Source: Caulobacteraceae bacterium
GTDB lineage: Bacteria > Pseudomonadota > Alphaproteobacteria > Caulobacterales > Caulobacteraceae
Direction: 5' to 3'
DNA: 35,573 nucleotides
NCBI GenBank assembly: GCA_947478785.1
Contig: CANJXI010000040.1
Coordinates: 1 to 35,573, forward strand
Under the pieces are notes generated by a model that was given only the letters and a program-made list of their open reading frames with translations, did no database searches and was not told where the DNA came from. Shown here piece after piece: positions 17,357-24,023 of this stretch (its first letter is position 1; the number at the start of each line of letters is the position of its first letter). Made by a program: the position numbers and the translations under genes.

Positions 17357-18937
17357 TCACTCGGCCGCCTGCGCGGCCCGCCAGTAGCGGTCGCGCAGTT
17401 CGCGCTTGAAGAGCTTGCCGGAGGGATCGCGCGGCAGGGACTTCTCGAAATCGATCGAGCGGGGGCATTTGTAGAGCGCCAGGCGCTCGCGGCAGAAGTC
17501 CAGCAGCTCGGCCTCCAGCGCGGGGCCCGCCTGGGACGCGTCCTGTGGCTCGACCACCGCCTTGACCACCTCGCCCAGGTCCTCGTGCGGAACGCCGAAG
17601 ACGGCCGCGTCCTGCACGGCCGGGTGCATCAGCAGGACGTCCTCGATCTCCTGGGGGAAGATGTTGTTGCCGCCGCTGTTGATCTTGAAGGACAAGCGGT
17701 CGGTCAGGAACAGGTAGCCGTCGGCGTCCACATAGCCGACGTCGCCATAGGTGGCCTGGTCCGGATGCTTCGGATTGAACACCCGCCGGGTCTTCTCCGG
17801 GTCGCCATAATATTGGAAATTCCGCTCGTTGGCGAAATAGACGATCCCTTGCTGGCCGGTGGGACGGTCGTCGCCAGCCTCGTCGCAGATATGGATCGCG
17901 CCCATGATCGCGCGCCCGACCGAGCCTGGCTTGCGGAGCCATTCCTCGCTGTCGATCTGGGTGAAGCCGAAACCTTCCGCGCCGCCGTAGATGTCGACGA
18001 AGACCGGGCCCCACCACTCGATCATCTGGCGCTTGACGTCGGACGGCGTCGGGGCGGCGGAGTGCACCACGGACGAGATCGAACTGACGTCGTATTTCGC
18101 GCGCACCTCGGGCGGCAGCTTCAGCATGCGCACGAACATCGTGGCCACCAGCTGGGCGCGCTCGACCCTGTAGCGCTCCATGGCGGCCAGCACCGCCTCG
18201 GCGTCGAACTTCTCGAACAGCAGGACGGACGCGCCCAGGGCATGTTCGGCCATGGACATAGTGATGGGGCCACTGTGGTAGAGCGGCGCGGTCGCCGCGA
18301 ACACCGAACCCGGCGACGTCCCCTTCAGCTTATGCATGCTCTGAAGCTCGGACATGTCGTCGAAGGCGGTGTCGGGCAAGGGCCGCCACACGCCCTTCGG
18401 CTGGCCGGTGGTGCCCGAGGAGTAGATCATGATCCGGCCCAGTGCCTGGTCGGCGATGGGGCTCGACGGCATCGCCGCGGCGGCGTCCTCCCAGCGCTCC
18501 ACGCCCGGAATGTCGCCGCAGAGGCTGTAGATCCGCTCGACCGCATCGCAATCGCGGCCGCAGACCTTCACGAACGCCTCGGCCTTCTCGCCCAGCGCCG
18601 CGGCCGCGACGACGACCTTCGCGCCGCTGTCCTTGGCGATGTAGGCGGCGTCCTCGGCCGTGGCGCGGGCCGGGATCATCACCATGTAGAGGCCGGCGCG
18701 CTGCATCGCCCAGGCGATCTCCAGGAACCGGATATTGGTGCCCGACCACATGGCGAAGCGGTCGCCGCGCTTCAGGCCAAGGCTGCGCAGCAGATGGCTG
18801 CCTCGGTTGGACCTGGCCTCCAGTTCCGCGAAGCTGACCGTCTCGCCGGAGGCGGCCATGATAATGGCAGGGGCGTCGGGCTGGGCCTCGGCCCAACGTG
18901 TCAGGTGGTTGGGCCCAGCTAGCTGCGTGCTACTCAT
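17357..18937 (-). CDS. Acyl-CoA synthetase (AMP-dependent)
   Basis: 526-residue class I adenylate-forming enzyme that should activate a carboxylic acid with ATP and CoA. The P-loop-like motif [17 protein letters not shown], the A5 motif '[11 protein letters not shown]', the hinge region '[28 protein letters not shown]' and the C-terminal adenylation lysine in '[13 protein letters not shown]' are all present. ATG 18937 has CCGGAGACG upstream. It diverges from the GntR gene across 135 bp and is probably the pathway entry step controlled by that regulator. Substrate (fatty, cyclic or aromatic acid) cannot be read from sequence. Confidence 0.93.
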   Translation of the reverse strand: MSSTQLAGPNHLTRWAEAQPDAPAIIMAASGETVSFAELEARSNRGSHLLRSLGLKRGDRFAMWSGTNIRFLEIAWAMQRAGLYMVMIPARATAEDAAYIAKDSGAKVVVAAAALGEKAEAFVKVCGRDCDAVERIYSLCGDIPGVERWEDAAAAMPSSPIADQALGRIMIYSSGTTGQPKGVWRPLPDTAFDDMSELQSMHKLKGTSPGSVFAATAPLYHSGPITMSMAEHALGASVLLFEKFDAEAVLAAMERYRVERAQLVATMFVRMLKLPPEVRAKYDVSSISSVVHSAAPTPSDVKRQMIEWWGPVFVDIYGGAEGFGFTQIDSEEWLRKPGSVGRAIMGAIHICDEAGDDRPTGQQGIVYFANERNFQYYGDPEKTRRVFNPKHPDQATYGDVGYVDADGYLFLTDRLSFKINSGGNNIFPQEIEDVLLMHPAVQDAAVFGVPHEDLGEVVKAVVEPQDASQAGPALEAELLDFCRERLALYKCPRSIDFEKSLPRDPSGKLFKRELRDRYWRAAQAAE

Positions 18938-18979
18938 ACCGCGTCTCCGGCGCTTCCTCGCCCTGGCGACTTACCGGCG

Positions 18980-19009
18980 ATTGCGGCGCCGAACAATGCG
19001 CAATATACA
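18980..19009 (+). promoter_or_regulatory. Promoter and possible autoregulatory operator of the GntR gene
   Basis: TTGCGG (18981-18986) and TATACA (19004-19009) are 17 nt apart and suit a sigma70-type promoter reading into the GntR gene. An inverted repeat, ATTGCG (18980-18985) and CGCAAT (18999-19004), overlaps the -35 box and reaches the -10 box. It is a candidate operator in the shared region with the acyl-CoA synthetase gene. Arm spacing (13 bp) is wider than typical FadR sites. Confidence 0.4.
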
Positions 19010-19072
19010 CATAATAGGATCGGGCTGCGCGGCTCCGGCGTCCGACGGCGGGGCATGCGGGAAGGACGAGGA

Positions 19073-19927
19073 ATGGACGAGCAAGGTTCCAGCGACGTCA
19101 AGGAATCCACCCGCGTCGCGGACGAGCTTCGCCGTCAGATCTACAAGGGGCAGCTGCGCACCGGCGACAAGCTCCTGTCGGAAAAGGACCTCCTGACCCA
19201 CTTCAGCGTTTCGCGGCCCACCCTGCGCGAGGCCCTGCGGCTGCTGGAGTCGGAGGACCTGATCACCATCATGCGCGGCGGCGGCGGGGCGCGTGTGCGC
19301 CCGGCAGGCTCGGCGGCGCTCACCCGCCAGGTCGGCGGCTACCTGCAGCGCCAGGGCGCGAGCCTGGAGGACATCTACGCCGCCCGGCTGCAGATCGAGC
19401 CCCTGGCGGCAGGACTGCTGGCCACAAACGCCACACGCGAGGCGATCGTCGCCCTGGAAGCGAATATCGCCGACGGTTACGCGGCCATCGGCGATATTCC
19501 GCGCTTCGATCCGCTGATCGTCGCGTTCTCGCGGCTTGTGACCGATCACTGCGGAAACAAGACCCTTGCGCTGTTCGGCGGCGTCATCCAGCAGATCATC
19601 CAGTCGCAGATCGTGTTCATGGACACCACGCTGATCTATGACGCGGCCAAGACCCTGCGGGAGAAGGAGCATCGCAATCTCGATGGCCGCCAGCGCCTGG
19701 TCGCCGCCGTCAAGGAGCGGGATTCCGACCTGGCCACCGGGATCTGGCGCCAGCAGTTGACCAACACCGGCGAGGACCTGCTGAGCGCCTATCGCTCGCA
19801 GATGCCGATCGAGGCCATCCGCGAACGGCTGGCGAGCGCGCCCGGGCAAGGTGACGCCGCCGCCGCCAAGCGCCCGAAGTCGTCCGCGGCGCCGGCCAGG
19901 GTTCAGCACGGGCGGCGCACAGGGTAA
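19073..19927 (+). CDS. FadR-type GntR transcriptional regulator
   Basis: 284-residue DNA-binding regulator. Residues 10-75 form the GntR winged helix: 'VADELRRQIYKGQLRTGDKL', then 'LLTHFSVSRPTLREALRLLE' as the helix-turn-helix and a wing with RGGGGARV. The rest is an all-helical FCD ligand domain, in which IEPLAAGLLA and VTDHCGN resemble the binding core; ligands of this group are acyl-CoA or organic acids with a metal. ATG 19073 has GAAGGA upstream; ATG 19055 has poor spacing. The C-terminal 25 residues are a basic Ala/Pro tail. It divides the catabolic island and probably controls both sides. Confidence 0.9.
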   Translation: MDEQGSSDVKESTRVADELRRQIYKGQLRTGDKLLSEKDLLTHFSVSRPTLREALRLLESEDLITIMRGGGGARVRPAGSAALTRQVGGYLQRQGASLEDIYAARLQIEPLAAGLLATNATREAIVALEANIADGYAAIGDIPRFDPLIVAFSRLVTDHCGNKTLALFGGVIQQIIQSQIVFMDTTLIYDAAKTLREKEHRNLDGRQRLVAAVKERDSDLATGIWRQQLTNTGEDLLSAYRSQMPIEAIRERLASAPGQGDAAAAKRPKSSAAPARVQHGRRTG

Positions 19928-20004
19928 CGTGGCCCACGGCCCACGTCGCAAACACGCGAGGACGACAACCGTCCCGCCCAGATCGAACGGGAGATGACAA
20001 GGAC

Positions 20005-20820
20005 ATGACCGAAGACGCGCCGCACCTGCTGGTGAGCCAAGAGGACAACATCCTCATCGCGACCTTCAACAGGCCGGAAAAATACAACGCGATCAGCAGC
20101 CAGGTGATGCGGCTCCTGCGGGAAGCCGTCGAGCGGTTCCGCGATACGCCCGAGTTCAAGGTCCTGCTGATCCGCGCGACCGGGCGCTATTTCTCGGCGG
20201 GCGCCGACCTGAAGGAAGCCAGCAGCGGCGGAAACGGCGCGCCGCCCGTGGCGGTCACCGGCTCGGGCATCCGCGAATCTCACCGGCGCCTGCCGATGCG
20301 CAGCCTGTGGGATGAGATGGAGGGGATCGAGAAGCCCATCGTGGTCGCCCACCAGGGCACCTGCATGGGCGGCGGCCTGGAGATGTCGCTCTCCTGCGAT
20401 TTCCGCCTGGCCTCGGCGCGGGCCAGCTACGCCTTCCCGGAAAGCAAGTTCGGCGTGCTGCCGGCCACCAACGGGGTCAGCCGGCTGACCCGGATCGTCG
20501 GGGCCCACTGGGCCCGCTACCTGGTGATGGCCAACCTGCCGGCCGACGCGCAGAAGGCCCTGATCATGGGCCTGGTCCACGAGGTCTACCCCGACGAGAC
20601 CTTCGAGGAGGACGTGATGAAGTTCTGCCGCCACGTCGCAAAGCAGAACGGCGAGCAGATGGGCGTGGCCAAGATCACCATCGAGATGGCCCAGGACCTG
20701 AACGCCCATCAGGCGGCCGCGGCCGAACGCATGGCCAACAGCGCGCTAATGCTGATGCCGCAGTACCAGGAGCTGACGAAGGCGCACGTGGCGAACATCG
20801 GCAAGGGAAAGGGCTACTAG
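20005..20820 (+). CDS. Enoyl-CoA hydratase with complete catalytic pair
   Basis: 271-residue crotonase. Both catalytic glutamates are in place: Glu126 in GGGLEMSLSCD and Glu146 in AFPESKFG, 20 residues apart as in rat crotonase (144/164). The oxyanion strand FSAGADLKEA is normal. It should hydrate a 2-enoyl-CoA during beta-oxidation-like degradation. ATG 20005 has AAGGAC immediately upstream and a GGGAG further up. It lies 77 bp after the GntR gene on the same strand and 71 bp before a second crotonase, with a strong hairpin in that gap. Confidence 0.92.
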   Translation: MTEDAPHLLVSQEDNILIATFNRPEKYNAISSQVMRLLREAVERFRDTPEFKVLLIRATGRYFSAGADLKEASSGGNGAPPVAVTGSGIRESHRRLPMRSLWDEMEGIEKPIVVAHQGTCMGGGLEMSLSCDFRLASARASYAFPESKFGVLPATNGVSRLTRIVGAHWARYLVMANLPADAQKALIMGLVHEVYPDETFEEDVMKFCRHVAKQNGEQMGVAKITIEMAQDLNAHQAAAAERMANSALMLMPQYQELTKAHVANIGKGKGY

Positions 20821-20852
20821 GCCCGAACGCCCTCGCGACCGCCGCGACAACA

Positions 20853-20877
20853 GCCAGCCGCCCTCGGGGCGGCTGGC
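20853..20877 (+). repeat. Strong intercistronic hairpin between two crotonase genes
   Basis: An 11-bp perfect stem, GCCAGCCGCCC (20853-20863) with its complement at 20867-20877, encloses a 3-nt TCG loop. It ends 3 nt before the AGGAGG of the next gene. No T-run follows. Transcript processing, partial attenuation or protection of the upstream mRNA are possible roles. Confidence 0.6.
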
Positions 20878-20891
20878 CTCAGGAGGAACAG

Positions 20892-21707
20892 TTGGAAGAC
20901 TACATCCAGTACGAGGCCAGCGACGGCGTGGCCACGATTACGCTGAACCGCCCGGATCGGCGCAACGCCCAGAACCAGGAATTCCTGGAGCAGCTCAACG
21001 CCGCCTGGGAACGCGCGGCGGCGGACGATACGGCGCGCGTGATCCTGTTGCGCGCCAACGGCCCGCACTTCTCCGCGGGCCACGACATCACGCCGCGCGC
21101 GCCCGGCGACACCGGCCCCACGATCATGGAGACGATCCCCGAGACCGGCCTGCTGGGGCTCTATCAGTGGGAAGCCAAGCACTACCTCGGCTTCTCGCGG
21201 CGCTGGCGCGACATCCCCAAGCCCTCGATCGCCGCCGTGCAGGGCGCCTGCATCGCCGGCGGCCTGCTGCTGGCCTGGCCCTGCGACCTGATCGTCGCGG
21301 CCGATAACGCGCGGTTCTCCGATCCGGTGGTGCTGATGGGCATTGGTGGTGTTGAGTACCACGGCCACACCTGGGAGCTCGGCGCGCGCAAGGCCAAGGA
21401 ACTGCTGTTCACCGCCAAGCCGATCGACGCGGTCGAGGCCGAGCGCCGCGGCATGGTCAACCGGGTGGTTCCGGTGGCCGAGTTGGACGCCGCCAGCCGC
21501 ACGCTGGCCATCGAGATCGCCCAGATGCACCCGCACGCGCTGGCCATGGCCAAGCGCGCGGTGAACCAGACCCTCGACATCATGGGCCAGCACACGGCCC
21601 TGCAGGCCTGTTTCGACATCCACCAGCTGGGTCACGCCTCGGCCTACGCCCAGTCGGGCCAGTTCGTGCTGACCGGTCTCAAGGGGATGAAGGCGAAGAT
21701 CGCCTGA
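20892..21707 (+). CDS. Crotonase-fold protein lacking catalytic glutamates
   Basis: 271-residue enoyl-CoA hydratase superfamily member. The start is TTG 20892 with AGGAGG 5 nt upstream, the best ribosome site around; no ATG is suitably placed. The fold motifs FSAGHDI and 'SIAAVQGACIAGGLLLAWPCDL' are clear. At the catalytic positions there are Leu126 (GGLLLAW) and Val146 (DPVVLMG), so standard hydratase activity is doubtful. The following GVEYHGHTWELGARKAKELL has a Tyr-His pair unusual for hydratases. It may be a hydrolase, isomerase or another crotonase-type enzyme in the same pathway. It is probably co-transcribed with the preceding crotonase. Confidence 0.85.
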   Translation: MEDYIQYEASDGVATITLNRPDRRNAQNQEFLEQLNAAWERAAADDTARVILLRANGPHFSAGHDITPRAPGDTGPTIMETIPETGLLGLYQWEAKHYLGFSRRWRDIPKPSIAAVQGACIAGGLLLAWPCDLIVAADNARFSDPVVLMGIGGVEYHGHTWELGARKAKELLFTAKPIDAVEAERRGMVNRVVPVAELDAASRTLAIEIAQMHPHALAMAKRAVNQTLDIMGQHTALQACFDIHQLGHASAYAQSGQFVLTGLKGMKAKIA

Positions 21708-21756
21708 CGGGTGCCGCCCGCGATCAGGCCCGCCCATGGCGGCATGACGCGCGGTG

Positions 21757-22308
21757 CTATCGTGTCGCGAGCGTGTGCAGGAAGGGCGCCCAGAAGGCGA
21801 TCATGCTGGCCACCAGCCCGACCAGCAGAACGCGGTAGGAATAGCCCAGGAGCCTGTACTTCTTGCCCGCGAGCACGCTGCCGTTCTGGTAGATGTCGCG
21901 GGCGAAGGCCTCGTAGACCGACTGGTTGTTGGCGACGATGCCCAGGATCTTGTCGACATATTCCTGCTCGCTCAGCCGCGTGAACGAGCCGAAGAACAGG
22001 ATGTTGCCGACGCTGCCGTCCTCACGGCGCGAGCCCTTCACCGAGGGCAGGACGGCCAGGACCGCCAGGAAGGCCGCGGCGAAGGCCGCCGCCCCAAGGA
22101 TCAGCACCGCCGGCTGGAAATCGCCCACCCGGCTCTGGCCAACCGCGATGGTGAAGATCACGAAGGTGATGCCAAGCAGCATGGAGGCCTTCTGGTCGGC
22201 CATCTGGCTGAGCTGGTACTGCACCTGCTGGGTTGTCCGCAGCAGGTGGACCCCATCGAGGCTGCCCATCACGGGCTTTTCTTCCGGCAGGTCCTTCAAG
22301 TCGCGCAT
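21757..22308 (-). CDS. Pycsar-effector-like transmembrane protein (DUF5706-like)
   Basis: 183-residue inner-membrane protein. A soluble N-terminal helix has HLLRTTQQVQYQLSQMADQK, followed directly by a membrane segment beginning ASMLLGITFVIFTIAVG, a second segment (about 67-87), a polar region with 'FGSFTRLSEQEYVDKI', and a third segment near the C-terminus. The 'D-x-K-A-x-x-L-L-G-I' junction is the hallmark of PycTM/Pycsar effector proteins, which in known systems depolarise the membrane when a pyrimidine cyclase signals infection. No cyclase is adjacent. ATG 22308 is favoured because an operator-like repeat lies just upstream; a frame opening at 22440 would read through it. Function is inferred from the family. 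Confidence 0.75.
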   Translation of the reverse strand: MRDLKDLPEEKPVMGSLDGVHLLRTTQQVQYQLSQMADQKASMLLGITFVIFTIAVGQSRVGDFQPAVLILGAAAFAAAFLAVLAVLPSVKGSRREDGSVGNILFFGSFTRLSEQEYVDKILGIVANNQSVYEAFARDIYQNGSVLAGKKYRLLGYSYRVLLVGLVASMIAFWAPFLHTLATR

Positions 22309-22336
22309 CACACCCCCGGCAACACATTGAACTGCA

Positions 22337-22353
22337 TATTGGTAATCCCAATA
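22337..22353 (-). promoter_or_regulatory. Perfect inverted repeat upstream of the Pycsar-effector-like gene
   Basis: TATTGG (22337-22342) and CCAATA (22348-22353) form a perfect 6-bp inverted repeat with a 5-bp spacer. It lies 29-45 bp upstream of ATG 22308, where a repressor or activator site is expected, in the 212-bp gap shared with the KaiC-like gene. The binding protein is unknown. Confidence 0.45.
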
Positions 22354-22520
22354 CGCGGCTGATGCACCCCTGGCCAAGCCGGGTCCGCCGTATACGGATC
22401 GCAATTCCGCCGGGCGGCGCCCACGCGCAAGCTTCACCATGCAACCGAGCGGCGTCCGCGCGCTTTTATGGGCTGTCGGGTGACAAACGGCCTTGAGCCC
22501 CCCAACGTGCGAGACGAGGC

Positions 22521-24023
22521 GTGAACCAGCATACTGCTCCGGACCGGGCCCAGGCTTCCACGGGAATCGAAGGCCTGGACGACATCATGGCGGGCGGTTT
22601 CGGCCGCGACCGGGTCTATCTGCTGGAGGGCAGCCCCGGCACGGGCAAGACCACGGCGGCCCTGAGTTTCCTGATGGCCGGCGCCCGGGCCGGCGAGGCC
22701 ACGCTCTATATCACCCTCTCCGAGACCGAAAAGGAACTGCGCGACACTGCGCAGACCCACGGCTGGGACCTCACCGGCGTCAATGTGTTCGAACTGGTGC
22801 CGCCCGAGAGCCTGCTCGGCGAGCAGCAGCAGCAGAGCCTGCTCTATTCCTCGGACCTTGAGCTGGGCGAGACGACCCGGATGATCTTCGACGCCGTCGA
22901 GCGGATCCAGCCCAGGCGCGTGGTGATCGACAGCCTCTCGGAGATCCGCCTTCTGGCGCAAAGCTCGCTGCGCTACCGCCGCCAGGTCCTGGCGCTCAAG
23001 CACTATTTCGCCAGGCACGCCGCCACCGTCCTGCTGCTGGACGACCTGACCACCGAGGCGCTCGACAAGACAGTGCACAGCGTCGCCCACGGGGTGATCC
23101 GGCTGGAAGAGCTGGCCCCGGAGTACGGGGCGGAACGCCGGCGGGTGCGGATCATCAAGTATCGCGGCCGCAAGTTCCGCGGCGGCTATCACGACTTCAC
23201 CATCAAGACCGGTGGCCTGGAGATCTATCCCCGGCTGGTCTCGGCGGAGCACAGGTCCGACTTCGACCGGTCTCCCCAGTCCAGCGGCGTCGAGGGCCTC
23301 GACACGCTGATGGGCGGCGGCGCGGAACGCGGATCGAGCTGCCTAGTCCTGGGCCCGGCCGGCGCCGGCAAGTCGCTGCTGGCGATGTATTTCATCGTCG
23401 CCGCCATCCGGCGCGGCGAGAAGGCGGCGCTGTTCGCCTTCGACGAGGAGCTTGGCCTGCTGTTCGCCCGCACCAAGGCCCTCGGCATCGACCTGGAGGC
23501 CATGCGCGACGCCGGATCGCTGATCGTCCAGCAGGTCGACGCGGCCGAACTCTCGCCCGGCGAGTTCACCGCCCGGGTGCGCGACTGCGTCGACGGCAAG
23601 GGCGTCAAGACCGTCGTGATCGACAGCCTGAACGGCTACCAGGCGGCCATGCCGGAAGAGCACTTCCTGCTGCTGCACATCCACGAGCTGCTGCAGTACC
23701 TGAACCGGCAGGGCGCCACGACCTTCCTGACCATCGCCCAGCACGGGCTGATCGGCGAGATGAAGGCGCCGGTGGATGTGACCTACCTGGCCGACACCGT
23801 CCTGCTGCTGCGCTATTTCGAAGCCGTGGGCGAGGTGCGCCGGGCGATCTCCGTGATCAAGAAGCGCGGCGGCCGGCACGAGAAGACCATCCGGGAATAC
23901 GAGATCGACGATCGCGGCTTGACCGTCGGCCCGCCGCTCACCGCCTTCCACGGCGTCCTGCGCGGCGTCCCCAACTTCGTCGGCCCGGGCGCGGGGCTGG
24001 CCATGGGCGAAGCGTCCGCATGA
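22521..24023 (+). CDS. KaiC-like double-domain RecA ATPase
   Basis: 500-residue protein with two RecA-type KaiC domains. The first has Walker A EGSPGTGKTT and Walker B RVVIDSLSEI; the second has GPAGAGKSLL and TVVIDSLNGY. The 'EE' of the second domain is FDEEL, while the first has SETEKE. In the loop that carries the Ser431/Thr432 autophosphorylation pair of cyanobacterial KaiC, this protein has Thr421-Tyr422 before the conserved ADTVLLL. The start is GTG with GACGAGG upstream. The stop overlaps the start of a hybrid histidine kinase (ATGA). No KaiA or KaiB is present. It is probably a signalling ATPase working with that kinase, not a proven clock. Confidence 0.88.
   Translation: MNQHTAPDRAQASTGIEGLDDIMAGGFGRDRVYLLEGSPGTGKTTAALSFLMAGARAGEATLYITLSETEKELRDTAQTHGWDLTGVNVFELVPPESLLGEQQQQSLLYSSDLELGETTRMIFDAVERIQPRRVVIDSLSEIRLLAQSSLRYRRQVLALKHYFARHAATVLLLDDLTTEALDKTVHSVAHGVIRLEELAPEYGAERRRVRIIKYRGRKFRGGYHDFTIKTGGLEIYPRLVSAEHRSDFDRSPQSSGVEGLDTLMGGGAERGSSCLVLGPAGAGKSLLAMYFIVAAIRRGEKAALFAFDEELGLLFARTKALGIDLEAMRDAGSLIVQQVDAAELSPGEFTARVRDCVDGKGVKTVVIDSLNGYQAAMPEEHFLLLHIHELLQYLNRQGATTFLTIAQHGLIGEMKAPVDVTYLADTVLLLRYFEAVGEVRRAISVIKKRGGRHEKTIREYEIDDRGLTVGPPLTAFHGVLRGVPNFVGPGAGLAMGEASA

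Noticed and set aside
22309..22440. An extended N-terminus for the Pycsar-effector-like protein
   Set aside because: It would include the inverted repeat at 22337-22353 and adds residues with no match to the family pattern.
22521..24023. Calling the KaiC-like protein a circadian clock component
   Set aside because: KaiA and KaiB are absent here and the phosphosite pair is changed; only KaiC-like ATPase is supported.
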